64,000 bases of DNA from contig NC_134398.1 in assembly GCF_050003625.1 (NCBI RefSeq), positions 86,553,983 through 86,617,982 on the forward strand. Direction: 5' to 3'. The number at the start of each line of letters is the position of its first letter. Position 1 is the first letter of the stretch. The translations under genes were made by a program, and so were the position numbers. This document shows, one piece after another, positions 11,586 through 21,624 of the stretch. The stretch comes from Haematobia irritans. Lineage: Eukaryota; Arthropoda; Insecta; Diptera; Muscidae. The notes below the pieces were generated by a model. The model did not search any database and was not told where the DNA came from. It saw only the letters and a program-made list of their open reading frames with translations.

Positions 11586-12701
11586 CTACGTATAAGAGAG
11601 AATAAAATCTATAAAAAGAGATGAGAGCAGCAACTTGCTCGCTCTTTTTGAGTCTATTTACGATAAACCTATTATTTTTGGAGAGCTGGTATGCCTGCGA
11701 CGAAGTACTTATTTTTAGACTGCTAGTATGCTTGCACCGAAGTACACAGAAAAAATAGTGTCTCGTAAATTTAAGAAGATTTTTACAATAATTTATTACA
11801 AGAATTTTCCAGAATTTTAGTTCATTTTTCGTATCTTCAACGAAAATTAACTACTCGAAAGGAAATTTTACAAATTCTAAGTAGCAATCGTTTAGTTCAT
11901 GGCCAACAAAATACGATGGAAATTTCCTTAAAAAATTTCTTAACTGGTAGTTAAAAATTCGTTTGTCATGCTATAAAACTACTTGTGAAATGTAAAGTAT
12001 TTTCTAAATAATAAGAGCAATTTACCATAATATTTTTTTGTATGATAAAATATTTCTTTTACGAAAAATGAACTTGAAAGTGGATAGCAATTTCTTACTG
12101 ATAATTCCTATGGTTAATAATTGTTGGTAAAAAATTTCCCAATGAAATATTTTTAGTTCACATATAATTAAATTTAAGTTAAACGTTTCATCGTTCTTAT
12201 ACTGATATGCATTTAAGAGTATTGTTTTTAGAGTAAATTGTGGACAGATGCGATGAACTAATGCATAGTAAAGAGATCTTTCTCGTCAAAGTGGAATATG
12301 TTTAATGTAAAGATGATGTTACTTGAATTTTTTTTGAGAGTGAGAACATGCAATGCAATAATGAGAAATGGTAGGGAGTGATGGGGATGTTGTGTATATC
12401 TGAGCGTGGGGTTGTTTTTGTTCTTTCAGTGGTTTGTGTGTGTGTTTATTATTGGCGAATGGTTTATTTGTCTGGATGAGGTGTTGTTTTCAATGAAGGC
12501 ACATGTGTTTTTGTTGTTGTAGGAATGTTTTGGTTTTGTTTGGCATGCTTCAGTTGAATAGTTGGCGTTGGCGTGGGCTGTTGCATCTTTTTAGCAAGTA
12601 TGTAACAAGGGAATATAAAGGTATGGAATATTTTGGTTTTTTTAGACATATATTTGTGTTTGTTTATTAAAACTTTGAAATGAAAGTTATTAATATTTTA
12701 G

Positions 12702-12916
12702 CGATGAGATGTACGATGGCGAAGTGATGATCGGTAGCTTAGAAAAAAGGTATTAAGAATGTTCAATATTTAGGAAAAATGCTGAAATGGAAAGTATATT
12801 GAAATTGTTTTATCTAATTTAATTTTTATTATTCAATGTAAAAAATAAATATTCAATTTCAGAGTAACTCCAGATGAATTTGGAAAATTGTTTGTTACAT
12901 CTCAGCGTATAGTTTA
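12702..12916 (+). CDS. Putative spliced small coding segment inside the TIR element
   Basis: A possible exon at 12702-12749 is bounded by TTAATATTTTAG and G|GTATTA and is open as DEMYDGEVMIGSLEK. Joined with correct phase to the next possible exon (starts 12863 after TTCAATTTCAG), it continues as R-VTPDEFGKLFVTSQRIV and stops at TAA (12914-12916). That gives 33 codons open across a GT-AG junction. No start codon or upstream exon was found with matching phase. I do not recognise the peptide. Coding status is inferred from frame and phase alone and the peptide is short, so chance is not excluded. Confidence 0.22.
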
Positions 12917-13898
12917 ATGATAAATAGGTAAGAGTTCTTTTTCAATGTGGTTTTCTTTTAAAAAATAATATTCTTTATGTATATTATTATTTGCTAATTA
13001 TTATTATTATTTTTTTTTAACAAGTTTCATGTTTTTCTTTGTTGTAAAAAAATATCTAAGATAAGAGCAACCCCAGATGAATTCGGGAAAATTTTTATAT
13101 TTCTCCTCAGCGTATAATTTAATAGAGAAGTGGTAAGTTTTCTTTTAAAAATTGGCTTTCTTTTCACTAGAATATTTAAATTTTTATAACCTTTTTATTG
13201 TCAAAAATTACAGGTTTTTAATACCTTATTTTAGTATTACTTTAATCAAATATTTTTGGAAAATTTTTGTTACACCTCAGCAAATAGTTTAATCATAAAT
13301 TGGTAAGTATTCTTTTTAAAATGTGGTTTTCTTTTAAAAAGGATATTTTTTATCATTATTTGCTAATTATCATTATTTTTTTTTTGAAACTAGTTTAATG
13401 TTTTTCTTTGTTGTAAAAAAAATATGTAATTTCTGAGCAACCCCAAGATGTATTCGGGCATATTTTTATATTCCTCCTCAGCGTATAATTTAATAGAGAA
13501 GTGGTAAGTTTTCTTTTAAAAATTGGCTTTCTTTTCACTAGAATATTTAAATTTTTATGACCTTTTTATTATCAAAATTACATGTTTTTAATACCTTATT
13601 TTAGTATTACAATAATCAAATATTTTTGGAAACAAATTTAATATTTTTATTGTAAAAAACAAATATTTAATTTCAGAATAACAATTTGGAAACATTTTTA
13701 TGAATTGGTAAGCTTTCTTTAACATTCTTTTAACCTGAATATTTAGTTTTTTTATGCATATTATTTCTTTAATTAGATTTTTTGGAAACCAATTTAATGT
13801 TTTCTATTTAATGTAAAAAATAAATATTTAATTTCAGAGTATCCCCAAATGAATTTCGATAATTTTTTAACCTCAGCGTACAATTTAATAGAGAATTG
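12863..13898 (+). repeat. Array of six exon-like units with splice sites
   Basis: Units at 12863-12927, 13066-13132, about 13250-13302, 13436-13503, 13677-13707 and 13838-13898 are related. Four begin AG(T/C)A(A/T)C(T/C)CC or similar, and five contain CCTCAGCGTATA-like sequence or a derivative. All are followed by a G|GTAAG donor. Units 1, 5 and 6 have a clean TTTCAG acceptor; the others have decayed acceptors. The unit with its intron-like spacer repeats about every 190-200 bp. One frame of units 2, 4 and 6 is open throughout (for example SAYNLIEKW at the end). Unit lengths (31-68) are not phase compatible, so serial inclusion of all units would not keep a frame. Confidence 0.6.
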
Positions 13899-14029
13899 GT
13901 AAGTTTTATATTAAAACTTTGGCTTTCTTTTGACAAGAATATTTATTGTATTATGTCCTTCACATCGATAACAACACAGTTTTATGAGTTAATATATTAC
14001 TTAATTCATTATTTCTCTAATTGTTTCAG

Positions 14030-14230
14030 GTACAAACTTTAAGAGGTACGTTTATCTAAGAAAAGTTGAATTCCTTACACCATTTAATAAAATGCCCCCA
14101 AATATGGTAAGTTACAAGCTAATTTAAAGAGATTAAAAATTATATTTTATTACATGTTAATTTTTAACAATTTTCATTATTCCTTCCATTTTTTTCAAGC
14201 AAGATATGTGAACAAAAAATGAATAAAAAA
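14030..14230 (+). other. Possible terminal exons of the same transcript
   Basis: A 77-nt segment 14030-14106 lies between CTAATTGTTTCAG and G|GTAAGT. The next acceptor is TTTTTTTCAAG before CAAGATATGTG (14200). In the copy at the window end the acceptor reads TTTTTTCAG, a better splice site. One frame is open across the 77-nt segment (ending NKMPPNM) and would stop five codons into the last exon. AATAAA-like signals follow near 14264. Confidence 0.3.
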
Positions 14231-14763
14231 CTAAGGAAAAGTCAAAATGTGAAAATAGCGAGTTAAAATAAACTACTTTCTTGTTCCACGTGGTCATAAT
14301 TTTTATTCACAAAAATATTGCATTAAGAACTCTCATCATAAGTTTTTATAATAAAGTACTTTTGCTTAAAGAAAGTTGAATTTTAATGTATGAAAATTTT
14401 CATAATAGTAAAACGGGTTGTTGTTCCTCTAATTATTTAATTTCTCTGTACTGTGGAATGATTGATTTAAAAATAGTTTAGTCGTCGACATTTTAAGGAG
14501 ACTGTTAACCACTTTTTATTATCGGGTTTCCCAAAAAATAAGCAGGTAAACCAAATTAATACTGACTTTTTAACTTGGTAGGGGTATATAAATCTTATGG
14601 TGTTGTAAAAATGAACTAAAATACAATGTTATAGATTAACTAAAATTTAAGAGAATTATAAACTAGACAAGTTGAAAAAAATCTTAAGGGCTAAATCATG
14701 GTCAATATTACTACAGTTTAGTTCATTTTGCAATGGAAAAGGGTTCACTGTTTTTTCAGTGTA

Positions 14764-15227
14764 CTTTCCTCCAATGTCATTCCCATGTAAAAGTATTACT
14801 GCTGATATATGCTATGCACGAAGAAGTTGTTACCTAATTTGGTGCAGACATACATGTACTCATACCCGGTAATAGAAATTTTTGTTGGGTACTAAATTTT
14901 CAAACTTTTTCCTTCAAATTTCGAAATTTTCTTTAACGAGTGGAAGTGGAAGAATAATATATCACAAATGCAGTGCCGAGAGAGTTTAGTTACAATGTTC
15001 TAAAATTAACTTAAGATTTCTTAAATTAATCTAAATTTTCCCTTTTGGTATGTTCATTTTTTTTTTTGAGTTTTGTAGTTTCATTTCTCCTTACTTCGCT
15101 CCTACTGTTGGCCATCAGAAAATAAAAAAAATAAATTGGGAAGAAATAAAACAAAAATATAAATCCACGGTAATTTTGTGCTAAATGTTTTCAATAAAAC
15201 ATAGTACAATTTCAATAAAACATAGAA
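14764..15227. other. No gene seen
   Basis: Contains sequence continuous with the empty-site paralogue (CTTTCCTCCAATGTC) and A/T-rich DNA. Just before the SINE, a 16-bp phrase TTTCAATAAAACATAG is present twice, 21 bp apart. Confidence 0.4.
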
Positions 15228-15526
15228 GCCACCGTGGTGCAATGGTTAGCATGCCCGCCTTGCATACACAAGGTCGTGGGTTCGATTCCTGCTTCGAATT
15301 ATCCCACCTCAGTAATGCTGGTAACATTTCTGAGGTTTCAAAGCTTCTCTAAGTGGTTTCACTGCAATGTGGAACGCCGTTCGGACTCGGCTATAAAAAG
15401 GAGGTCCCTTGTCATTGAGCTTAACATGGAATCGGGCAGCACTCAGCGATAAGAGAGAAGTTCACCAATGTGGTATCACAATGGACTGAATAGTCTAAGT
15501 GAGCCTGATATAACCTAACCTAACCT
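15228..15526 (+). mobile_element. tRNA-headed SINE, full length
   Basis: The tRNA-like head has box A (GTGGTGCAATGGTTAGCATG) and box B (GTGGGTTCGATTCCTGC). The body ends with CACAATGGACTGAATAGTCT and a CCTAACCTAACCTA tail. The phrase TAGTACAATT occurs both at 15203-15212 and right after the tail at 15526, a possible target duplication if the 15 bp before the head belong to the copy. A 5'-truncated relative with a clean TSD is at 38775-38840. Retroposition would depend on a LINE not seen here. Confidence 0.75.
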
Positions 15527-16239
15527 AGTACAATTCTATATACATTTTCATTACAAGTTTTGTTACTGAAAAAGATCCTTTACATAACGTCGGCAATTTT
15601 TATAGCAAAACCCACATCAACTGTTGAACGGCTGAAAGACTTGTTAAAGCCCTTATCTATTAGAGAATTCGATAATATTAGGTTAATTTTATTTTTTGTA
15701 GAATAAAATTTATATACATAAAATTATTAAAGGTATTATTGCGACGAAGTACTTTTCGACTTATGCTTGCTCCGAAGCACTTTCCTCCAATGTCAAATTT
15801 AAGAAAAATTAAAGAACGCCCCAAAACATATTTTTGGGTATTATTTATTTTTTTTTATTTTGCGGTATTATTTCATTATAAAATAAAATCCCAGTCTTAA
15901 AATTGAAACAAACCCCCAACAAAGTGAAATAAAGTCTTTGTTATCTGTATAAACAATTGGGGTCTTATTTAATTTTGAGGCTCTATTTCATTGGGGCGTT
16001 ATTTCGTAGAACCAATTTTCCGCTACAGATCGAATTTTCTCTGTGTGACGTAGAATCAGAAATTTTCCCGGCTTCGAATATCTGACTAAGATATTTCAAT
16101 TGAAAGTACCCACATTGTTCAGTTCTTTTGCCTTTAAAGAAACCTCTACAATTCAAAATACATACTTAACACATGAAAGAATCGTAGCTATTTGCTAGTG
16201 ATTATTTAGTTTGTATGTTGACGTAAAAAACACATTAGC
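15527..16239. other. No gene; includes an empty insertion site
   Basis: 15740-15800 resembles the flanks of the element at 11725-14761 (GCGACGAAGTACTT, then TTGCTCCGAAGCACTTTCC). The rest is A/T-rich with no supported feature. Confidence 0.45.
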
Positions 16240-16314
16240 TCTACACAACAAAACACGAGATGAGGTCTGTCCTCCCTAGTAATCTTTGGCAGGGAGTCCT
16301 CAACGAATCGTTAA

Positions 16315-16482
16315 CTTCAAATTGGTAGCTATGCAATTTGGCGAAAACATTCATGGAACGTTGCTTCCTTCATTCCCGGTCATACACATTTGCAATTAAC
16401 TCAGGCTGGTGGAGTGGGCGGCGTATGTGTCTTTTGCAAGCAGATGAAAGACGCATTTGCTTTCTCTCATAATACGTTTTGA
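16315..16482 (+). CDS. Unrecognised open segment of 55 codons without a clear start
   Basis: The segment lies between in-frame stops at 16312-16314 and 16480-16482 and reads through IWRKHSWNVASFIPGHTH, later VCVFCKQMKDAFAF. The local base composition is higher in G+C than the surroundings and the stretch is not repeated in the window. It could be an exon of a host gene or chance. I see no strong splice pair around it and no known domain. Confidence 0.12.
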   Translation, partial: LQIGSYAIWRKHSWNVASFIPGHTHLQLTQAGGVGGVCVFCKQMKDAFAFSHNTF

Positions 16483-17184
16483 AATAATTTTAAGCTTGTG
16501 CTTTTATAGCTTTTTCGCCATGCTACGCCAAAACGAACGCCCTCTCTCACCAACCTTAAGTAAACACATTCGCATACTCAACGAATTGCTTTCAAACGCC
16601 TTTGAATGTTTTCAAAACATACACTATACACACATACACACACACGCACACTTAGAAATGGCAAAGGTTTGGGAACGGGGGAATTTATGTGAACTGAACA
16701 TTGTTGTCGTCGCATAAGTACAAATGAACATTTAAAAAGTTAAAAACAATTACATTTTTTACAGTTAGGTGCCCCCAGAGCCACTGTTTACCCTCATTGC
16801 TGGTCCTTTGTGAGCCAGTTGTTCCTTTATATTCACAGAGCAATGAGCAACAGAAGGTGTACTCGCATGAATCCACACAACGCACACACGCATATGGCGC
16901 CAGCTCCATACGTAGACATAGTATATGAGTAAATATGTTTATCGTTCAGCTTTAAATTGAAACAACTCCATATGCATAGTAAGGTTAAATTGAAATTCGT
17001 TATTAAAGAATCAGACTAAAATATAAGATGGAAAAATCAAAAGTCACTCGAGCCAACTAATTTCATTCCATGGACTCCATGACAACTATTACGCGAAAAG
17101 ATTTTCAATTTAAATTAAAGCGGAACTCTAATTACCAAAAAATTTTGAAGGTGACTTGTTGCTAATGGAAATCTTGTTTATTTT
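16483..17184. other. Apparently single-copy DNA with short CA repeats
   Basis: Holds CACACATACACACACACGCA near 16630. A frame at 16457-16717 has no recognisable domain. I see no repeat family, promoter or gene here that I can support. Confidence 0.35.
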
Positions 17185-17185
17185 T

Positions 17186-17568
17186 ATATGGTCACCTCCA
17201 CCAAAGACAATAAACTTGAGGAAGATAGGAAATTGGCTTGCGTCATACCAAATGTTGCATTTACCCTGTTAATTCCATACATGTTTATAATTTTTGTATT
17301 TGTTTTTCGTTTTTATTTTTTAAACGAAAAACTTAATTTTCTTAATGAAACAATGTTTAATTTTGGGCAATAACAAAAAATTACATTTTCCCGTTTAATG
17401 AAATTTATTTCGTGCACTTAATTTCTTCTTATTTGCATTTTAATGCTATGTCAATACTTGTCGTATACGCGTTTGGTTCGAGTATGAAACTAACACGGTA
17501 AATGGTTTGATCTCCTCAGTAGCCAATTTCCTATCTTCCTAGAGTTTATTGTCTTCGACCTCCACAAC
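17186..17568. repeat. Inverted-repeat element
   Basis: AAGACAATAAACTTGAGGAA, TAGGAAATTGGCT and ACCATTTACCGTGTT-like blocks on the left reappear in reverse order and reverse complement at 17480-17568, giving arms of about 80 bp around a 200-bp A/T-rich loop. Probably a small TIR element; no TSD identified. Confidence 0.6.
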
Positions 17569-17831
17569 AATACCATCGGCTTGGAAAGGATTGCATACAG
17601 TCAACGAATACATTCGGTTACCAAACACAATTTCTTCATTTAGAGTCGTGGGTTGGCGTCAGGACGTCAGCAAAATTTGCCCGACTCCTCGATTCCGACG
17701 TCGGAGTCGACTCCGGGTAATACAACTAAATCTCATTTTATTAACACTCATTTGTAATTCTGGTTTGGAGGGTACCAAAAAATGGACCTATACTAATTAT
17801 CTTATTTATTTATGTGTAGAAAAGGTATCTA

Positions 17832-18128
17832 CACAGAAAAAAATTTCACGAAAATTTTTCCAATTAAAATTTTAATTGAGTTTTAAAAAATATTCAATTA
17901 AAAATTTAATTGATTCAACAAATTTTTTAATTGAAACAAAAATTAATAGTATCAATTAATTTTTTAATTGGATCAATTAATTTTTTAATTGGATCAATTA
18001 ATTTTTTAATTGGCCTTCAATTAATTTTTTAATTGATAGTATCATTTCTGTGATTGAAGACATTTCAATTAAAAAATTAATTGAATCAATTAATTTCGTG
18101 ATTGAACCAGAAAATTTTTTTTTGTGTG
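17832..18128. mobile_element. TA-flanked MITE rich in TTTTTAATTG palindromes, copy 1
   Basis: Starts CACAGAAAAAAATTTCACG and ends TTTTTTTTTGTGTGTA-like, with TA at 17830-17831 and 18129-18130. Internally it repeats AATTAATTTTTTAATTG in both directions. A second copy at 53933-54219 has the same ends and a TA duplication within another element. Confidence 0.75.
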
Positions 18129-18159
18129 TACATTTCACATTTGACACCAATATTGCAGT

Positions 18160-18272
18160 TGTATGTATTTGGTTGTGCTACTTGTACACTGATGGCAAAA
18201 TAAGTGTTTATTTACTTCAAATATACCCTTTACTATTACATAACTTTCTTATTCATAATTATATGACCCGCA
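18160..18272 (+). repeat. 5' LTR, first part
   Basis: Matches 26502-26614 from TGTAT(G/A)TATTTGGTTGTG through TTATATGACCCGC with few differences. Broken at 18272 by inserted sequence. Confidence 0.8.
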
Positions 18273-18392
18273 GCGTTGCCATAATGACAAAAAAATTTTT
18301 TTTCAACCAGTTTCACTTATTTTTCATCCATATGTTTTATTACACTATTATTTTCCTATTATCTAATTTTTACAATTTGAAAAACTTTTTCG

Positions 18393-18471
18393 CTCCGACC
18401 AGGGATTGAACCTGGGTTTACTGGCACCATAACAGAACGCCTTAGCACACTCAGCCACAAACGCCATTGAA
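18393..18471 (-). repeat. tRNA-like segment (class II Ser/Leu-like appearance)
   Basis: On the minus strand: GTGGCTGAGTGTGCTAAGGC resembles a box A, and AGGTTCAATCCCTGGTCGG supplies a box B and paired T arm. The spacing allows an extra arm as in tRNA-Ser/Leu, but the acceptor stem is not clean. Most likely a SINE head. Confidence 0.45.
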
Positions 18472-18746
18472 CATAAAGCGTCGAAAGGTCAATTCAAATG
18501 TTTGTGATATGATCGTAATACGACACCAAGGAATAACATTCTAATTGCTTCTCGAGATGTTCTTTATTAGTATGAACGAAAAAATAAGAAACGCAGGTTC
18601 AAATCTTACCAGCGGCAATTTTTTTATTAAATATTTTTCTAAAAAATTATTTTTTTATGTCATGCATCGTTTTTATTTTTTATTTTCGGCATATGTTTTC
18701 GTATAAATATATTTTTTCCATTAAAAATCAACAAAAAAAAAATTAA

Positions 18747-19319
18747 CAAGTAAGGAAAGTCTAAAGTCGGGCGGGGCCGACTATATTATACCCTACACCA
18801 CTTTGTAGATCTAAATTTTCGATACCATATCACATCCGTCAAATGTGTTGGGGGCTATATATAAAGGTTTGTCCCAAATACATACATTAAATATCACTCG
18901 ATATGGACCGAATTAGATAGACTTCTACAAAATCTATAGACTCAAAATTTAAGTCGGCTAATGCACTAGGGTGGAACACAATGTTAGTAAAAAAAATATG
19001 GGAAACATTTAAATCTGAAGCAATTTTAAGGAAACTTTGCAAAAGTTTATTTATGAGCCGAAACAGGACCCTATACCAAATTTTAGGACAATCGGACTAA
19101 AACTGCGAGCTGTACTTTGCACACAAAAATACATCAACAGACAGACAGACAGACGGACAGACAGACAGACAGACGGACATCGCTAAATCGACTCAGAATT
19201 TAATTCTATGCCGATCCGTATACTAAAAGGTTGGTCTATGATTACTCCTTCTTGGCGTTACATACAAATGCACAAACTTATTATACCCTGTACCACAGTA
19301 GTGGTGAAGGGTATAAAAA
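18747..19319 (-). repeat. Mini-me-like element (type 1), reverse copy, with GTCY microsatellite
   Basis: Starts ACAAGTAAGGAAAGTC and ends ATACCCTGTACCAC...GGGTATAAAAAT. Near 19138-19178 it holds a CAGACAGACAGA/CGGA tract, the GTCY microsatellite typical of mini-me-type dipteran elements. Shares GTCGGGCGGGGCCGACTATA with the end of the copy at 5367-6824. Confidence 0.65.
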
Positions 19320-19563
19320 TTCTCGTAATTTGCAAAACCTTCTCAAAAGAACTTCCATGGAAGCGAAAAAGTCAAACGGCACAGGTTCAAATCCCAGCGG
19401 GGATGAAATTTATTTATTTTTTTTATTATTTTCTTACTATTTTTATTAATTTCTATTTCTTTTTGTTTAGTTTGTTATTAGTTTTCTATTATTTTGTAAA
19501 ATTTAATTGTACAAAATTTGCACTTAAAATCGCCTGATTGCGTTCTTTCTAATACTTGTCCAC

Positions 19564-19800
19564 AAGGACTGCACCGGAAGTAGAAAAAAATCATTGGGGG
19601 ATCCCAAGATGCGCTTTAGAAGAAATGTTTGTGTACATGTCCAAAAGGACTGCATCGGAAGTGGAAAAAATCATTGGGGGATCCCGCGTTGCTCTTTAGA
19701 AGAAATGTTTGTGGACTTGTCCAAAAGGACTGCATCGGAAGTTGGAAAAACTCGATGGGGGATTCTAGGATGGGCTTCAAAAGAAATGTTTGTGGAACAA
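19564..19800 (+). repeat. 81-bp tandem repeat, three copies
   Basis: AAGGACTGCA(C/T)CGGAAGT recurs at 19564, 19645 and 19725. Each unit also has ATTGGGGGATCCC-like and AGAAATGTTTGTG blocks. It is open in several frames, which is an effect of the repeat, not coding evidence. Confidence 0.75.
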
Positions 19801-20351
19801 CTTCCATTTTTTTTTGCTGGGAAATGAAGTAAACTAGAAATAACTGATATGTTTTAGCGGTTGACATCGAAATCGATAAGTCGACTTTTCAACTTTTTTA
19901 ATATTTGGAAAACTACACTTTTTTAAGAGGTCGAATTTATAAAGTTTATTTTAGATAACATAAAAATTCTATATTACAAGAAGTTGACATCAACTTTCTA
20001 TTTAGAGGTATTTTAAGACCACAACAGACACACATTCGGCTTATATTGGTATAACCCCCATGAAGACCGATCTCCCGAATTTACTTCTTGAGAGAATACG
20101 GTAGATTTCGGAGTTTTCATCCGAGTTACTTTGCACCCATAATTTGATACGTCAAATGTAGTTCACATCGGTCCTAATTCTTTGAAAGCCCTAATATAGC
20201 TTAATCTCACTATTTCACTTTAGGCTCAATTAAAACATTTTATTTGGTAGGTGTCTGAAATGGTATATAATCTCATAGATTTGAAAGATTAGTGAATATG
20301 TAAAAAAAAAAAATAATTACTAGAAAAAGTAAAAAAGGAAAGAAATTGAAT

Positions 20352-20431
20352 AAAGAGTCAGTCTATGATCGATCATTGAACAAGGAAGATGTGTTTTTAT
20401 TTTGACGCGTTTAAACAAGGCGGATGCTACA
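20352..20431 (+). repeat. 5' LTR, second part
   Basis: Matches 26703-26785 (ATAAAGAGTCAGTCTATGAT onward) and ends CGGATGCTACA at 20431. Confidence 0.8.
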
Positions 20432-20450
20432 ACATCAGAAGTGGGATTGC
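20432..20450 (+). promoter_or_regulatory. Primer binding site, internal tRNA-Leu complement
   Basis: Directly after the LTR end comes ACATCAGAAGTGGGATTGC. TCAGAAGTGGGATT is complementary to the T-arm/acceptor part of animal tRNA-Leu, a few bases in from the CCA end. Priming from an internal tRNA-Leu position is known for mdg3, micropia and blastopia; the match here is from memory of the tRNA, not a search. Confidence 0.5.
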
Positions 20451-20547
20451 TTTAAGAAAACAAAGCACCCCATTTTTTATATATTGTTCGATTTTGAGCT
20501 GCAACGAGAAAAATATTATTTCCATAGCCATTTAAAGACAACGTGTA

Positions 20548-21524
20548 CACCCTCACAAAAAATCGCTTCTGTAACATATACTCCCAAACATATTTTGCTT
20601 CAAGCATATACATTTTTGGGTATTGCCCAAACATTTATATGTTTGATCTCTAACAATATATAATATGTTTGAAAGCATATTGGTCTAAACAATATAAGTT
20701 TGGGTAGTCTAAGTTCCAAACATTTTGTATTTTTGTATCCAAATTCAATAATGTTGTCTTCCAAAAAACAATATGTTATTATGTGACCATATAATATGTT
20801 TGGAAGCATTTTGCACCCAAAAATATTATATGCTTAAAAAAAATTCTCCCAAACAATATTGTGCTCAAAATTTTATTTATTTATTTATATATTTACAATC
20901 ATAATGAATTATGAAAATAAACAGGTAATATAGGTGCTAACAACATAGGTTTTCGACCTGAATGCTCAAAATTTTGTTTCTGCCCAATTGTATATTCCCC
21001 GACATCTTTCTCACTTCCACGAGATTTTTTAGTTCTTAGCACCTTTTTCTCTAATACAAACATTGTAGAAGAAATTATTCAATTTTATGATTTTTTTTAT
21101 TTTAATTTTACCTTTTGCCGGACGGGGATTCGAACAGCGGACCACACAGTTTGTAAGGATCAAAGAAGTAGCTGATCAATTGCTCAAGGAAAAATAAAAT
21201 GTTAATTTTGTAATAACAAGCAACAACCACCAACTTAATTCAATATCGCTCCCTGTTAAATAGCGCTCCAAGCTACTAAACACATATATGTTTATAGGCT
21301 ATTTCTAAATTAATATATGTTTGCATTCAAGCATATTATATTTACAAACATTTTATGTCCCAAACATAATATGTTCTAACATATTAACATATATGTCCCA
21401 AACATGTTATGCTAATTTATGAACATTATATGCTTGCACTCAAAAATATTGTGTTTAAAAATTTGTGTTCCAAACATATAATGTTTATAGCCAAACATAT
21501 GAAAAACAGTCTTTTTCAACCGTG
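20548..21524 (-). mobile_element. 977-bp CAC...GTG element, copy 3
   Basis: Starts CACCCTCACAAAAAATCGC, ends TTTTTCAACCGTG, with TA on each side (20546-20547, 21525-21526). Lies in the 5' leader of the gypsy-type element, between primer site and gag. Internal tRNA-like piece at about 21118-21160 on the minus strand. Confidence 0.8.
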
Positions 21525-21624
21525 TATGGCCAATTTCGCTTTAATTGTATTGTTGTTGTGTAACAAAAGGATCGATTGCGTGAGATTAAGCAATAAATTA
21601 TGGACGAGACGATTGATTTATGTG

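Larger units (their letters stand above)
11725..14761 (+). mobile_element. 3.0-kb TIR element carrying an exon-like repeat array
   Basis: Left end CACAGAAAAAATAGTG, right end CACTGTTTTTTCAGTG, each next to TA. The flanks (TTGCACCGAAG and CTTTCCTCCAATGTC) are joined without insert at 15768-15795, an empty paralogous site that fixes the borders. A second copy of the right 600 bp runs off the window at 63398-64000 in reverse. Inside, 12702-14230 has a series of acceptor/donor-bounded segments described separately. No transposase frame was found, so it is either non-autonomous or carries a captured gene. Confidence 0.7.
18273..20351. other. Composite insertion within the 5' LTR
   Basis: This block replaces LTR sequence that is present at 26615-26706. 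It contains a minus-strand tRNA-like segment (18393-18471), a mini-me-like element (18747-19319), two further box B-like motifs (GGTTCAAATC near 18597 and 19383) and an 81-bp tandem repeat (19564-19800). No intact gene. Confidence 0.6.

Noticed and set aside
12464..12649. Minus-strand frame rich in Thr/Pro (61 residues)
   Set aside because: Opposite to the direction of all splice-like signals in the element and low complexity; no motif.
15228..15300. Possible tRNA genes (also at 3.7, 18.4, 33.2 and 36.1 kb)
   Set aside because: Box A and box B are good but acceptor and anticodon stems do not pair properly, and each is attached to a repeat body; they are SINE-type heads.
19594..19867. Overlapping frames in three phases over 19.6-19.87 kb
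   Set aside because: Produced by the 81-bp tandem repeat, which lacks stops in several frames.
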